Assembly: GCF_041080625.1 (NCBI RefSeq)
Contig: NZ_CP163518.1
Span: forward strand, 7,867,501 to 7,931,500
Direction of reading: 5' to 3'
DNA from: Streptomyces sp. CG1
Lineage (GTDB): Bacteria; Actinomycetota; Actinomycetes; Streptomycetales; Streptomycetaceae
Length of the DNA stretch: 64,000 nucleotides
The stretch's first letter is position 1; every line of letters begins with the position of its first letter. The position numbers were made by a program, and so were the translations under genes. Under the pieces are notes generated by a model, which saw only the letters and a list, made by a program, of their open reading frames with translations, was not told where the DNA came from and ran no database searches. Positions 33,743-44,278 of this stretch are shown here, in pieces.

Positions 33743-35374
33743 TCAGGCGCCGAAGACCGCGTCGTACGGGCTGACGTCGCGGGCGATGCTGACTCCCTGG
33801 ACGTGGGAGGTCTTGAGCATCGGGTAGTTGGCCTCGCCGAACGCGCCGCCGGTGCGGCCGGTGCCGCCGTGGCTCGGCAGATACGGCAGGAAGCCGATGT
33901 GGGAGTCGTTGACCTTCAGCAGACCGCCGTTGACCGTGCGCCGTACGAAGGTCTCGACGACGTGGTCCGAGCGGGACCACAGGGAGTTGCGCAGCCCGTA
34001 GTCGTTGCTGTTGACGAACTGCAGGAACGCCTCGAGGAGGGCGTCGTCGTTGTCGCGTTCGGCGACCACGATCGGGACCAGCGGGAAGAACGTCTCCTCG
34101 CGGACCACGTCGTACGTCCGCGCCCGGTCCAGGCCGTCCACCCGTACCACCGTCGGCTGCAGGAACACCCCGGTCTCCGAGACCGTGCCGTCGACCTCGG
34201 TGCGGTGGCCGCCGGTCACCAGCTCGGCGCCGTTGTCCAGGGCCTGCCGCAGCAGCCGGAAGAACCGCTCGCTGCGCCGCACCGGCGACAGCAGTACGTC
34301 CTCCTCCTCGGGCAGGCCCGGACGGATGCCCTTGACCAGCTCCCGCACCTCGGCGATCAGCGCCTCGGCGACATCGGGGTGGACGAGGACGTAGTTGGGC
34401 ACCATGCAGATCTGCCCGGAGCCGTAGAAGGCCTCCGTGATGGCCTCGGCCGCCCACCGTATGTCGGCGTCCTTCCACACCACGATGCCGTCGTTGCCCG
34501 CGAGTTCGAGGATCGGCTTCTTGCCGTGCGCCACACAGGCCTGCTCGAAGCGCAGGCCCTCCTGGCTGCCACCGATGTAGAAGATGTCGTCGATCAGCGG
34601 GTCGGCGATCCAGCGGTCCATGGTCTGCTTCGGGTTGGAGCACACCGCGTTGAGCACCCCGGGCGGTGCGTCGATCTCCTCCAGCAGCGGTGCGACGACG
34701 TCGCGCAGCAGCCACATCGTGGACAGCGCGATGCTGCGCGGCGCCCGCACCACGACCGCGTTGCCGGCCATCAGGGCCAGCACGCACAGAGCGGCGCTCG
34801 GCAGCGGGGCGTTCTGCGGCGGGTTGAAGGCGACCACACCGTCCGGCTGCCGGTGCAGGATCAGCTTGCGGCCGTTGTACTCCTTCTCCACCCGCATCTG
34901 CTTCGTGTACCAGCGCAGGGAGCCGGGGGCGTAGATCTGCAGCAGGCAGCTCAGCTCCCAGCGGGCGAGCTTCACGGGGTGGGACTCGGCGACCAGCATG
35001 CGCAGGAACTCGTCCTGGTGCTGGAGCAGTTCCTCGCGGAAGCGGGTGCCCAGCCGCATCCGCCGCTCCAGCGGTACGGCCGCCCAGTCGGGCGCGGCCG
35101 CGGCGGCGGCCTGGGTGGCCAGGTCGATGGCGGAGTCGTCCGCGATCGCGCAGCGCCCGACGACATAGGGGTGCCTCGCCGCCTCGGACTCCGGGTCCTG
35201 TTCGAGGGAGCGCTTCAGGCTCACGCTGGTGAACACGTCTTCCAGCAGCGAGCGTCCGCTGACGGTGTAGACCCAGCCGTCGCCGGCGATGTCCTTGCCC
35301 GCGATATAGAGGTCGTAGCTCTTCAATCCGGAAGGTGCCTCAGCACTCTCCTCCTGCGCGGCTTCGCGAAGCAT
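33743..35374 (-). CDS. Aldehyde dehydrogenase-fold protein, candidate acyl-thioester reductase
   Basis: A 543-residue ALDH-superfamily protein: FNPPQNAPLPSAALCVLALM (cofactor site), catalytic Glu in LELAGNDGIVV, catalytic Cys in YGSGQICMVPN, and EETFFPLVPIVV. A non-standard N-terminal section of about 100 residues precedes the core. As first gene of the operon that also makes an aminotransferase, it probably gives the long-chain aldehyde from acyl-ACP/CoA, acting like an acylating reductase. Standard aldehyde oxidation is possible. ATG 35374 is preferred: box 4 and its -10 (35420-35463) lie upstream of it and would fall inside a longer reading. Confidence 0.82.
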   Translation of the reverse strand: MLREAAQEESAEAPSGLKSYDLYIAGKDIAGDGWVYTVSGRSLLEDVFTSVSLKRSLEQDPESEAARHPYVVGRCAIADDSAIDLATQAAAAAAPDWAAVPLERRMRLGTRFREELLQHQDEFLRMLVAESHPVKLARWELSCLLQIYAPGSLRWYTKQMRVEKEYNGRKLILHRQPDGVVAFNPPQNAPLPSAALCVLALMAGNAVVVRAPRSIALSTMWLLRDVVAPLLEEIDAPPGVLNAVCSNPKQTMDRWIADPLIDDIFYIGGSQEGLRFEQACVAHGKKPILELAGNDGIVVWKDADIRWAAEAITEAFYGSGQICMVPNYVLVHPDVAEALIAEVRELVKGIRPGLPEEEDVLLSPVRRSERFFRLLRQALDNGAELVTGGHRTEVDGTVSETGVFLQPTVVRVDGLDRARTYDVVREETFFPLVPIVVAERDNDDALLEAFLQFVNSNDYGLRNSLWSRSDHVVETFVRRTVNGGLLKVNDSHIGFLPYLPSHGGTGRTGGAFGEANYPMLKTSHVQGVSIARDVSPYDAVFGA

Positions 35375-35419
35375 CTTCAGCCTTTCGGATATGGCGTGTG
35401 GATTTCTTGAAGCAAGCCG

Positions 35420-35463
35420 AGCCTGGCAGCGGAATCTGACCCGGCGCTGACACCGGACTGATC
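35420..35463 (-). promoter_or_regulatory. SARP-type box 4 (12-gene azoxy/FAS operon)
   Basis: Minus strand: GATCAGT (35463-35457), TGTCAGC (35452-35446), GGTCAGA (35441-35435), 11 bp apart; 9 bp; -10-like CAGGCT (35425-35420), the same hexamer as in box 1. The expected start is about 35413, leader about 40 nt. The next gene gaps downstream are at most 83 nt, so one transcript may cover 35374 to 23348. Confidence 0.75.
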
Positions 35464-35498
35464 CAGCCAAAAGGTCGGCCGGCCGGGCGGTCCCGGTC

Positions 35499-35531
35499 TG
35501 TCAGTGGGGTGTCAGCCTGCGTTGCTTGCAT
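35499..35531 (+). promoter_or_regulatory. SARP-type box 5 (ACP-PKS operon), possibly leaderless
   Basis: TGTCAGT (35499-35505) and TGTCAGC (35510-35516), 11 bp apart; 9 bp; -10-like TTGCAT (35526-35531). Transcription would start near 35538, at or next to the ATG at 35539. It forms a divergent pair with box 4. Confidence 0.7.
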
Positions 35532-35538
35532 GAGGCGC

Positions 35539-35838
35539 ATGCCACCTGTCGACAGCACGAGCCGGCGCCTGCGCGAGCTGCCGCGCAGCGAACTCGCCGA
35601 AGAAATCGAGGGAATCGTCCTCGGGAAATTCCGGGCCGTTCTGCTCATGGCCGATTCCGAGGATCTTCCGCTCGACATCAGCTATTTCGATCTCGGCCTC
35701 ACCTCGCTGCGGCTGACCGAGATACGGCAGAGCCTGGAACGGCTCCTGGATCTGTCGATCAACGTCAGCGTGCTCTTCAACGAGCCGACGATCGCCCATC
35801 TCGTGGACCACCTGACCCAGGCCATCCAGGAAGCGTGA
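35539..35838 (+). CDS. Acyl carrier protein preceding the PKS
   Basis: About 99 residues. The carrier motif is ISYFDLGLTSLRLTEIRQ (Ser in LTSL), with helix III ISVNVSVLFNEPTIAHLVDHL-like sequence typical of PKS/NRPS carriers. The N-terminal 35 residues are basic and carry no known domain. It lies 11 nt before the PKS. The start is uncertain: ATG 35539, ATG 35530 and GTG 35509 are in frame. 35539 fits the predicted transcription start; 35509 overlaps the box repeat. It may deliver a starter to the PKS KS. Confidence 0.82.
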   Translation: MPPVDSTSRRLRELPRSELAEEIEGIVLGKFRAVLLMADSEDLPLDISYFDLGLTSLRLTEIRQSLERLLDLSINVSVLFNEPTIAHLVDHLTQAIQEA

Positions 35839-35849
35839 GGAGTCGCTCC

Positions 35850-38800
35850 ATGCCGCATACGGAATCAGCGCAGGCGCCCGAGCCGGTAGCGATCGTCGGA
35901 ATCGGTCTGCGGTTCCCCGGCGGCAGCGGCTCGCCCGACGAGTTCGACGCCTTCCTGAGGGAGGGCCGGAGCGGAATCGGCCCGATCCCGCGGGACCGCT
36001 GGGACGTCGAGGCGTTCACCCCCGAGGGCCCAGACGACAAGGGCAAGATCATCGCCTCGGCCGGCGGGTTCCTCGACCGCATCGACCTGTTCGACGCGGG
36101 CTTCTTCAACATCTCCCCGAAGGAAGCCCGCTACATGGACCCTCAGCAGCGCTTGCTGCTGGAGACCGCCTGGCAGGCCCTCGAACACGCCGGCATCGAC
36201 CCGGCCCCGCTGCGCCGCGGCAACGGCGGCGTCTACATCGGCGCCAGCTCCGTCGACTACGCCCTGGAGCTGGACTCGCTGCCGTACGAGGAACTGGACG
36301 GCCATCTGGCCTCCGGCATCACCATGTTCCCGCTCTCCGGCCGGCTGTCGTACTTCCTGGGCTGGCGCGGCCCGAGCATGAGCGTCGACACCGCCTGCTC
36401 CTCCTCCCTGGTGGCCCTGCACCTCGCCGTGCAGGCCCTGCGCGCAGGCGAGACCGACATCGCGCTGTGCGGCGGCGTCAACGCCCTGCACCACCCGCGT
36501 ATCCCGGTGATGTTCTCCAACGCCCGGATGCTCGCCCCCGACGGCCACTGCAAGACCTTCGACGAGGCCGCCGACGGCTACGCGCGCGCCGAGGGCTGCG
36601 GCATCGTCGTCCTCAAACTGCTGTCCGACGCCGAACGCGACGGCGACCGGATCCTGGCCCTGGTGCGCGGTACGGCCGTCGGCCAGGACGGCGACAGCGC
36701 GGGCCTGACCGTGCCCAACGGACCGGCTCAGGAGAAGGTCATCCGCAGCGCGCTGGCCGCCGCCCACCTGGCGCCCGAGGACATCCAGTACGTCGAGGCG
36801 CACGGCACCGGCACCCCGCTCGGCGACCCCATCGAGTTCGGCGCCATCGGCGATGTGTTCGTGGACTCGCACACCAAGGACCGCCCGGTGCTGGTCGGTT
36901 CGGTGAAGACCAACCTCGGCCACATGGAGCCCGCCTCCGGCATCGTCGGCGTCATCAAGACCGTGCTCCAGCTGCGCGCCGGCACGATCTATCCGCACGT
37001 CAACCTCTCGACGCCCTCCGGACGCATCCCCTGGGACCTGTATCCGCTGCGCGTGCCCACCGCCTGCGAGCCGTGGGACTGCGAGGTCCGGCGGGCTGTC
37101 GTCAACAGCTTCGGGTTCGCCGGGACCATCGGCGCGGTGGTGCTGGAGCAGGCGCCCGAGCCCGTGGTGCGTGAGACGGGCGCGGGCGCGGCACCGCTGT
37201 TCACCCTCTCCGCCAAGAACGCCCCCGCTCTGCGCGAACTCGCCGTTGTTTACCGCAAGTTGGCCGACGAGCAGCCCCTGGCGGCGCTCTGCCACAGCGC
37301 CAACACGACCCGCGCCCACCACCCCTACCGCATCGCCGCCCCGGTCGCCGACCGGGCCGCGCTGGCGGCACTCCTCGACCGGGCCGCCGAGCAGGAGCAC
37401 GAAGGACCCTCGGGCATCCGCAAGACCGCGTTCCTGTTCACCGGCCAGGGCTCCCAGTACGCCGGCATGGGCGCCGCCCTGTACGCGGCCTTTCCGGTGT
37501 TCCGTGAGCAGGTGGACGCGTGCGCCGAGCTGTTCGCCGCCCATCTCGGCCGCTCCGTACGCGAGTTGCTGCTCGGCACCGCCACCGACCCCGAGGCGAT
37601 CGACCGCACCGAGTACACCCAGCCCGCCCTGTTCACCCTGGAGTACGCCCTCGCCCAGCAGTGGACGGCCTGGGGCGCCCGCCCGAACGTGCTCATCGGG
37701 CACAGCATCGGCGAGGTCGTCGCGGCCGCCGTGGCGGGCCTCTTCGACCTGCCCGACGCCGTCCGCCTGGTCGCCGCCCGTGCCCGGCTCATGCAGGCCG
37801 TGCGCACCGAGGGCGGGATGGCCGCCGTCGCCGCTCCGGTCGAGGACGTCGAACCCCTGCTTCAGGATCACCACGACCTGGCACTCGCCGGCCTCAACGC
37901 CCCCGACCAGACCGTGATCTCGGGCGCCACCGCCGCCCTGGACGAGGTCGTCGGCATCCTGGAGGGCAGGGGTGTCCGCGTGGACCGGCTCAAGGTCTCG
38001 CACGCCTTCCACTCCCCGCTGATGGCCGAGGTCTACGACGACTTCCGCGCCGCTCTCGACGGCATCACCTTCCACGAGCCGCGGATCAGCCTGATCTCCA
38101 ACGTCACCGGGCGCCTCGCCCGCCTCCGCGAGATCGGCAACGCCGACTACTGGGTGCGGCACATCGGCGAACCCGTCCGCTTCCTCGACGGCATCCGGGC
38201 CGTCGCCAAACGCGGCCGGCACGCCATGGTCGAGATCGGCCCGCAGGCCGGCCTGACCGCGCTGGCCCGGCGCGGCGTCACCGTCGAGGACCACCTGTGG
38301 CTGGCCAGTCTGCGCCGCCGCGACACCACGACCGCGACCACCCTGACCGCCCTCGCCGACTACTACGCCGCAGGCCTCAACGTCTCCTGGACCGGCTACC
38401 ACGCCGGACACCCGGTGCCCGCCCGCGTGGACCTGCCGACGTACGCCTTCCAGCGCAAGCGCTACTGGCTGCCCTCCGTCGCCCCGCGCCGCTCCACCGG
38501 CAACGGCACCGCACGCCACCCGCTGCTCGGCATCGAGGAGCGGTTCGCCAGCGGAGTACGGGAGTTCACCGCGGAGTTCACCGCCGAGGAGCTCGGTGCG
38601 CTCGCCGACCTCGCCGACGGCGGCCGGACCGTCCTGCCCGCCGGCGCCTATGTCGACCTGCTGCTGGCCGTGCAGGACGCGGTCCAGGGCCACGCCCGCT
38701 CCGCCGTCCGCGACCTGAAACTGCTCGCCCCGCTGGAGCTGCCCGCCGAGACGGTGACCGCGCTGACCACGCGCTGGCGGCCCCGGCACGGCGGCGGTTC

Positions 38801-41519
38801 CGAGGTCGAGGTGTTCACGGTCGTCGGCGGCGAGGAGGACCTGCACGCCACCGCCGTCGTCGCCGCCGACCCGGAACCCCTCGTCCCCGTCTCGGAGCTG
38901 GCCGAGCTGGACGCCACGCTGGCCCCCGCCGGGCTGGAGATCGACGACGAGGACATCTACACCGACCTCGCCTCCGTCGGCCGCCCCCAGGGCCCCCGGA
39001 TGCGGCTGCTGCTGCGCGCCGCCCGGCACGGCGACGGACTGGTGACCGGTGAGCTGACCGGCCGGGACGCCACCGCCGTCGAGCATGTGCCGGCCGAGCT
39101 GCTGGAGGCCGCCGTCCAGGCGCTGGTCGTCCTCGACCCCGAGGGCCCGGTGTTCGTGCCGCGCGAGATCGCCGCCGTACGGCACTTCCGCAAGCCGCGT
39201 GGCGAGAACCTCCGCGTCCTCGCCCGGGTGCGCGGCGAGCAGGACCGGCGGCTGGCCGATGTGCTGCTGCTGGAGAACGGCGAGCCGGTCGCCGAGCTGC
39301 TCGGGGTGCGGATGGCCCGGCCCGAGGGCCGCGCCGGCCGCCGTCAGTTCCTGCACCGCCCCGACTGGGTGCGCCGCGCCCTGCCGGCCACGGGGCACGC
39401 ACCCGCCCGGCATGTGGTGCTGCTCGACCCGTCCGCCGCCCGCGCCGCCGAACTCGCCGCCGAACCCGGCCTGAAGGTCACCTGGCTGACCGACCCCGCC
39501 GACCTCAAGGCCGCCCTGGAGGACCCCACCGTCACCGACGTGTGCCGGCTGTGGCGGCAGCGCCCCGAGCCGATGTCGGCCGAGCGGCTTCGTGCCGAGT
39601 GCGAGGACAACTACCGCGAACTCCTCACAATGACTGGCGCGTTGGAGGCCGCCGCCCGGCCGCCCCGGCTCTGGCTGGTCACCGAGGGCGCCCAGTGGCT
39701 GCCCGGCGACCCGGCCGGCGACGGCGGCCACCTGGGCGCCGCCACCCTGTGGGGCTTCGGACGGGTGCTGCTCACCGAGTACCCGCAGTACCGGGCCACC
39801 TTGGTCGACCTCGCCCCCGGCAGCGGTCTCGCCCCGCTCGCCGCCGAGTGGCGGGCCGAGCCGCCCGGCGAGTACCAGGTCGCCCACCGCCCCGGCCGCC
39901 GCTACGTGCGCCGGCTGCTCGCCGGTGACGCCACGCTCACCTGGAGCGGCGGTTTCGAACTGCGCGCCTCCGACTCCGGTGACCTCTCCGACCTGGCCCT
40001 GGCCTCGGTCACGGAGCGGGCACCGGGCGCCGACGAGGTCCAGGTCCGGGTGAGGTCCGTCGGCCTCACCGCCGAGGACGCCCGTACCGCGCTGGACACC
40101 GGCCGGGCGGAACGCGCGGCCGACGGCGAGGAGGAACCACCGCCGCTGCTCGGGCAGTTGGCCCGCGGCACCGTCCTCGCCGCGGCCGACGGCACCGGGT
40201 TCGCGCCGGGCGACGAGGTGCTCGTACGCCACGGCGGCACCTTCCGCTCCACCCTCACCGTCCCCGCGCCGGCCGTCGTCCACGCCACCGGCTCCGACGA
40301 CACCGCGCCCCGCTTCCGGCTCGACGAGACCGGCGAGGCCCTGCGCACCGCCCTCTCCGACCCCGCCGGACGGTCCTGGGTCATCCTGCCCGGGGACCCG
40401 GCCGAGCAGCAGGCGGACGCGGTGGACGAGGACCCCACAGGGCTCCGCGCCGACCGCACCTATCTGGTCACCGGCGGCCTCGGCGGCCTCGGCCTGGTCA
40501 CCGCCCGCAGGCTGGCCGCCCTCGGCGCCCGGCACCTGACCCTGGTCAGCCGGAGCGGCCGGGCCACCGAGGAGGCCTCCGCGCTGCTCGCCGACCTCGC
40601 CGCCGACGCCGAGATCGATGTCGTACGCGCCGACGTCTCCCGCCCGGACGACGTGCGGCGGCTGGTCAGGCACCTCGCGGCGGGGCCCTACCCGCTCGGC
40701 GGGATCGTGCACGCCGCCGGCTCCTACGACAAGAAACTGATCTCCGAGCTGACCTGGGAGTCCATCGACGCCCAGCTCGCCGCCAAGGCCTACGGCGGCT
40801 GGCTGCTGCACGAGGCCGCCGAGGAGTCCTTCCCCGAGCTGGAGTTCTTCGTCACCTACTCCTCCATCGCCTCCGTACTCGGCGGCGCCACACAGGGCCA
40901 CTACGCCGCCGCCAGCGCCGCCCTCGACGCGCTGGCCGAGTGGCGCGGCCGGCGGGGGGTGCCGGGCCTGTCGGTGAACTGGGGCGCCTGGGCCCGGGTC
41001 GGCATGTCCGCCCGGCTGGAGGAACACCTCAGCCAGGAGATCGAACGCAGCGGTGTCCGCTTCTTCTCGCCGACCCGCGCCCTGGACGCCCTCGCCCGGC
41101 TCTGGGGGCGCCCGCGCACCCAGCGGATCGTCGGCGAGTTCGACTGGGACCGCTATGTCTCCGGCAGCGTCACCGGCGACCTGTTCTACGACCGGCTCGC
41201 CCGGCAGTCCCCCGACGACACCGGCACCGGCCCGGACCGCACGGCACTGGCCGCGCTGCCCGAGACCGAACGGCTCGCCGCCGTCACCTCCGTGGTCCGC
41301 GAGAAGGTCGCCGCCGTCCTGCACCTGGAGGAGGGCGACGAACTGGACCCGAACGGCGAGTTCGTCTCGCTGGGCCTGGACTCCCTGATGGCCCAGCAGG
41401 TCAAGGCCGCACTGGAGCAGGCGTTCCGGCTGCCCCTGCCGGCCTCCCTCACCCACGACCACCCCACGGTCCGCGCGCTGGCCCGGTTCGTCGACGGGCA
41501 GCTCGCCCCGGCAGCGTGA
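35850..41519 (+). CDS. Single-module type I PKS, KS-AT-(DH)-(ER)-KR-ACP with decayed DH and ER
   Basis: 1889 residues. KS (11-430) has the active Cys in DTACSSS (Cys183), [12 protein letters not shown] and [12 protein letters not shown] (530-830) has GHSIGE (Ser about 618) and the malonyl-type HAFHS (about 718). The DH-like region (885-1160) has [10 protein letters not shown] where HxxxGxxxxP is expected, so the catalytic His is missing; [10 protein letters not shown] replaces the Asp motif. An ER remnant (about 1380-1500) keeps a [26 protein letters not shown]roES-like piece but no NADPH motif. KR (1530-1710) keeps TGGLGGLG and the Tyr in [11 protein letters not shown] Ser in GLDSLM (about 1845). 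It is therefore a one-step malonyl extender giving a beta-hydroxy (or keto) acyl chain. GAGGAG precedes ATG 35850. Confidence 0.92.
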   Translation: MPHTESAQAPEPVAIVGIGLRFPGGSGSPDEFDAFLREGRSGIGPIPRDRWDVEAFTPEGPDDKGKIIASAGGFLDRIDLFDAGFFNISPKEARYMDPQQRLLLETAWQALEHAGIDPAPLRRGNGGVYIGASSVDYALELDSLPYEELDGHLASGITMFPLSGRLSYFLGWRGPSMSVDTACSSSLVALHLAVQALRAGETDIALCGGVNALHHPRIPVMFSNARMLAPDGHCKTFDEAADGYARAEGCGIVVLKLLSDAERDGDRILALVRGTAVGQDGDSAGLTVPNGPAQEKVIRSALAAAHLAPEDIQYVEAHGTGTPLGDPIEFGAIGDVFVDSHTKDRPVLVGSVKTNLGHMEPASGIVGVIKTVLQLRAGTIYPHVNLSTPSGRIPWDLYPLRVPTACEPWDCEVRRAVVNSFGFAGTIGAVVLEQAPEPVVRETGAGAAPLFTLSAKNAPALRELAVVYRKLADEQPLAALCHSANTTRAHHPYRIAAPVADRAALAALLDRAAEQEHEGPSGIRKTAFLFTGQGSQYAGMGAALYAAFPVFREQVDACAELFAAHLGRSVRELLLGTATDPEAIDRTEYTQPALFTLEYALAQQWTAWGARPNVLIGHSIGEVVAAAVAGLFDLPDAVRLVAARARLMQAVRTEGGMAAVAAPVEDVEPLLQDHHDLALAGLNAPDQTVISGATAALDEVVGILEGRGVRVDRLKVSHAFHSPLMAEVYDDFRAALDGITFHEPRISLISNVTGRLARLREIGNADYWVRHIGEPVRFLDGIRAVAKRGRHAMVEIGPQAGLTALARRGVTVEDHLWLASLRRRDTTTATTLTALADYYAAGLNVSWTGYHAGHPVPARVDLPTYAFQRKRYWLPSVAPRRSTGNGTARHPLLGIEERFASGVREFTAEFTAEELGALADLADGGRTVLPAGAYVDLLLAVQDAVQGHARSAVRDLKLLAPLELPAETVTALTTRWRPRHGGGSEVEVFTVVGGEEDLHATAVVAADPEPLVPVSELAELDATLAPAGLEIDDEDIYTDLASVGRPQGPRMRLLLRAARHGDGLVTGELTGRDATAVEHVPAELLEAAVQALVVLDPEGPVFVPREIAAVRHFRKPRGENLRVLARVRGEQDRRLADVLLLENGEPVAELLGVRMARPEGRAGRRQFLHRPDWVRRALPATGHAPARHVVLLDPSAARAAELAAEPGLKVTWLTDPADLKAALEDPTVTDVCRLWRQRPEPMSAERLRAECEDNYRELLTMTGALEAAARPPRLWLVTEGAQWLPGDPAGDGGHLGAATLWGFGRVLLTEYPQYRATLVDLAPGSGLAPLAAEWRAEPPGEYQVAHRPGRRYVRRLLAGDATLTWSGGFELRASDSGDLSDLALASVTERAPGADEVQVRVRSVGLTAEDARTALDTGRAERAADGEEEPPPLLGQLARGTVLAAADGTGFAPGDEVLVRHGGTFRSTLTVPAPAVVHATGSDDTAPRFRLDETGEALRTALSDPAGRSWVILPGDPAEQQADAVDEDPTGLRADRTYLVTGGLGGLGLVTARRLAALGARHLTLVSRSGRATEEASALLADLAADAEIDVVRADVSRPDDVRRLVRHLAAGPYPLGGIVHAAGSYDKKLISELTWESIDAQLAAKAYGGWLLHEAAEESFPELEFFVTYSSIASVLGGATQGHYAAASAALDALAEWRGRRGVPGLSVNWGAWARVGMSARLEEHLSQEIERSGVRFFSPTRALDALARLWGRPRTQRIVGEFDWDRYVSGSVTGDLFYDRLARQSPDDTGTGPDRTALAALPETERLAAVTSVVREKVAAVLHLEEGDELDPNGEFVSLGLDSLMAQQVKAALEQAFRLPLPASLTHDHPTVRALARFVDGQLAPAA

Positions 41520-41526
41520 ACAGCAA

Positions 41527-41621
41527 GGGGGTGTCGTCCGGATCAGGTCGGCAACCGACGACAACGCCGCAGATGTGCGTGCCAGACCCCGCGACGCCGA
41601 CAGGATCTGGACGACACCCCC
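41527..41621. repeat. 95-bp element bounded by inverted repeats
   Basis: GGGGGTGTCGTCCGGATC (41527-41544) pairs with 41604-41621 over 18 positions with one G-T pair. The 59-bp interior holds GTCGG-CAA-CCGAC (41548-41560) as a second small hairpin. It fills the gap between the PKS stop and the ligase ATG at 41640. It could be a terminator/processing structure or a small transposon-derived element. No target duplication was seen. Confidence 0.65.
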
Positions 41622-41639
41622 TCAGGACGGGACACCACC

Positions 41640-43241
41640 ATGACCGACATACCGAGGGAGCGCTGGACGCTCCACCACTCCTTGCGGGCCCACGCCGGAA
41701 GCCGCCCGGACCACCCGGCGATCGTCTGCGAGGGCCTGGTCACCACCTACGACAAGCTGCACCGGGACAGCAACCGCGCCGCCCACGCCCTGCACACCAG
41801 CGGCGTGCGGCGCGGCGACCGGGTCGCCTACCTGGGCCGCGAGTCCGCCAACTACTACCTCGTGATGATCGCCTGCGCCAAGGCGGGCGCGGTCCTGGTC
41901 CCGGTCAACTGGCGGCTCACCCCGAACGAGGTCGACCACATCCTGCGCGACTCCGGCGCCGCACTGGTCTTCGTGGACGACGAGTTCTGGGACACCGTCG
42001 CCACGGTCCGCCACCAACTGCGCGGACTGCGCCGGGTGATCCGCGTCGACGGCACCGACGCCGACGGCGAACCCGCGCGCGGCGCCGGGCTGCTCGCCTG
42101 GGCGGCCGACCAGCCCGAGACCGACCTCACGCCCGGCACCGGCCCGGACGACGCCGTCGTCCAGATCTACACGAGCGGCACCACCGGCCTGCCCAAGGGC
42201 GCCGTCCTCGCCCACCGCAGCTTCTTCACACTGCCGCACACGAGCCGCGCCGCGGGCGTCGACTGGATCGACTGGCTGCCCGAGGACGTGGCCCTGATCT
42301 CGCTGCCGGGCTTCGGCGTGGCCGGCATCGGCTGGTTCCTGCACACCTTCAACGCGGGCGGCACCAACGTGATCATGCCGCGGTTCGACCCGCAGGAAGC
42401 CGTACGGCTCATCCGCACCCACCGCGTGACGACCACCTTCGCGGCCCCCGCGATGCTCCAGGCCATGGCAGCCGAACGCGAGGCGGGCCCCGAGGCGTTC
42501 ACTTCTCTCCGCAAGATCGCGTACGGCGCGGCCCCCATGTCGGAGACACTGCTCAAGCAGTGCCTGCAGACGTACGACTGCGAGTTCGCCCAGATCTACG
42601 CGAGCACCGAGACCGGCAGCGTGGCCGTCTGCCTCCCGCCCGGCGCCCACCACCCCGGCAGCACCAAGCTGACCTCGGTGGGCCGCCCCTGCCCCGGCAC
42701 CGAGATCAAGGTGATCGCCCCCGACGGCGCACCCCTGCCTCCCGGCGCCATCGGCCAGATCTGCGTCCGCACGCCCTCCCGGATGCTCGGCTACTGGAAC
42801 CTGCCCGAGGCCACCGCCCGCACCCTCGTGGGGGAGTGGCTGCACATGGGCGACGCCGGCTACCTCGACGAGGACGGCTACCTCCACCTCTGCGACCGCA
42901 TCAACGACACGATCATCGTCGCCGGACAGAACATCTACCCGGCGGAGGTCGAGAAGGCCCTCGCCGCACACCCTGCGGTGGCCGAGGCCGCGGTGGTCGG
43001 CCTGCCCGACGACCGCTGGGGCGAGAGCGTCCACGCGGTGGTGGTCCTCCGCCCCGGCACGACGGCCACCCCCCGGGAACTCCTGCTGTCCCTGCGCGGC
43101 CGCATCGCCGACTACAAGATCCCGGGCACCTACCACTTCACGGACTCCCTGCCCCGCAACCCGTCCGGCAAGATCCTGCGCCGCGCGGTGCGGGAGGTAC
43201 TGACAACACCCCCCAGGGACCCGCTGGGCCACGCACTATGA
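41640..43241 (+). CDS. Fatty-acyl AMP/CoA ligase
   Basis: A 533-residue ANL enzyme: IYTSGTTGLPKGAVLAH P-loop, IYASTETGS A5 motif, GWLHMGDAGYLDEDG-type A7 and the catalytic Lys in NPSGKILRRAVRE. It resembles medium/long-chain acyl-CoA synthetases. It probably activates a free fatty acid, either to load the ACP/PKS or to recycle a released product. It is in the PKS operon with the LLM enzyme 39 nt downstream. The substrate is unknown. Confidence 0.88.
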   Translation: MTDIPRERWTLHHSLRAHAGSRPDHPAIVCEGLVTTYDKLHRDSNRAAHALHTSGVRRGDRVAYLGRESANYYLVMIACAKAGAVLVPVNWRLTPNEVDHILRDSGAALVFVDDEFWDTVATVRHQLRGLRRVIRVDGTDADGEPARGAGLLAWAADQPETDLTPGTGPDDAVVQIYTSGTTGLPKGAVLAHRSFFTLPHTSRAAGVDWIDWLPEDVALISLPGFGVAGIGWFLHTFNAGGTNVIMPRFDPQEAVRLIRTHRVTTTFAAPAMLQAMAAEREAGPEAFTSLRKIAYGAAPMSETLLKQCLQTYDCEFAQIYASTETGSVAVCLPPGAHHPGSTKLTSVGRPCPGTEIKVIAPDGAPLPPGAIGQICVRTPSRMLGYWNLPEATARTLVGEWLHMGDAGYLDEDGYLHLCDRINDTIIVAGQNIYPAEVEKALAAHPAVAEAAVVGLPDDRWGESVHAVVVLRPGTTATPRELLLSLRGRIADYKIPGTYHFTDSLPRNPSGKILRRAVREVLTTPPRDPLGHAL

Positions 43242-43279
43242 CGGTGCATCAAAGTCATCCAGCTGAAAAGGACTTGATC

Positions 43280-44278
43280 ATGAGCGCAGAGCCCCTGCGT
43301 ATCGGGTTCCAGCTGCCCACCCGTGAACAGGCGATCAAGGGCAGCTACGCGGCCGCCCCCCTGCTCGACCTCGCCCGCCAGGCCGAAGCTCTCGGCTTCG
43401 ACTCCCTGTGGGCCGGAGACTCCCTCACCGCCCGCCCCCGCCTGGACCCCCTGGTCATCCTGTCGGCCGCAGCGGCAGCCACCCGCCGCATCACCGTCGG
43501 CACGGCCGCCCTCACCCCCGCCCTGCGTCACCCCCTCATCGGGGCCAACATGATCGCGAGCCTCAGCCATGTCGCCGCCGACAGGCTGATCCTGGGCCTC
43601 GGCTCCGGCTTCCCCATGGCCGAGACGGAAGAGGAGTTCGCCTCGGTCGGCGCCTCCTTCCAGGGCCGGGTCGGCCGTCTGGACGAGATCACGGCGCTGT
43701 GGCGCACCGCCTGGCGCTCGGGGCAGGACGGCGAACCCACCGAGTTCGAGGGAAAGTTCTGGCAGGCCGAACACCTGGACCGGCTCCCCGCACCGGCGGT
43801 GCCCGGCGGCCCCCCGCTCTGGCTGGCCGGCAGCGACACCCCCAAGGTCCTCGCCCGCGCGGCGGCCCGCTACGACGGCTGGCTCCCCTTCCTCCCGGAC
43901 GTCGACGCCTACGCCCGCGCCCGCCGCCGTATCGACGAACTCGCCGCCGAGGCGGGCCGCACGGTCACCCCCGCGCTGTACGCCACGGTCACCGTGAACA
44001 GCAGCGAACCGGCCGCCAAGGCCGAACTGGAGCACTACATCAGCCACTACTACGGCCGCTCCCTGGAGCAGATGAGCAGCATCCAGGCCTACGCCTGGGG
44101 CAGCGCCGAGAAGTGCGCCGAGTGGCTCGGCGGCTACGTCCGGGCCGGCGCCCGGCATCTGGTCGTACGGATCGGATCGCTCGAACCCGAGTCCCAGTTG
44201 AAGGAGATCGCCGAGGTGCTGCTGCCCGCGGTACGCGCCCTCGGCCCGTCCACCACCGTTGGGAGCAAACAACCGTGA
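43280..44278 (+). CDS. LLM-class flavin-dependent oxidoreductase
   Basis: 332 residues of the luciferase-like monooxygenase/F420 reductase superfamily TIM barrel: LARQAEALGFDSLWAGDSL, RITVGTAALTPALRHPLIGA, LILGLGSGFP and PLWLAGSDTPKVLARAA. It may use F420 or FMNH2. It could oxidise the chain beside the KR-generated hydroxyl or act on the azoxy product. AAAAGG precedes ATG 43280; an alternative ATG 43238 overlaps the ligase stop. Overlaps the thioesterase by 4 nt. Confidence 0.86.
   Translation: MSAEPLRIGFQLPTREQAIKGSYAAAPLLDLARQAEALGFDSLWAGDSLTARPRLDPLVILSAAAAATRRITVGTAALTPALRHPLIGANMIASLSHVAADRLILGLGSGFPMAETEEEFASVGASFQGRVGRLDEITALWRTAWRSGQDGEPTEFEGKFWQAEHLDRLPAPAVPGGPPLWLAGSDTPKVLARAAARYDGWLPFLPDVDAYARARRRIDELAAEAGRTVTPALYATVTVNSSEPAAKAELEHYISHYYGRSLEQMSSIQAYAWGSAEKCAEWLGGYVRAGARHLVVRIGSLEPESQLKEIAEVLLPAVRALGPSTTVGSKQP

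Noticed and set aside
35865..41564. A 1899-codon minus-strand reading frame across the PKS
   Set aside because: Antisense to conserved KS, AT, KR and ACP motifs; repetitive Gly/Gln/Ala composition, no domain.
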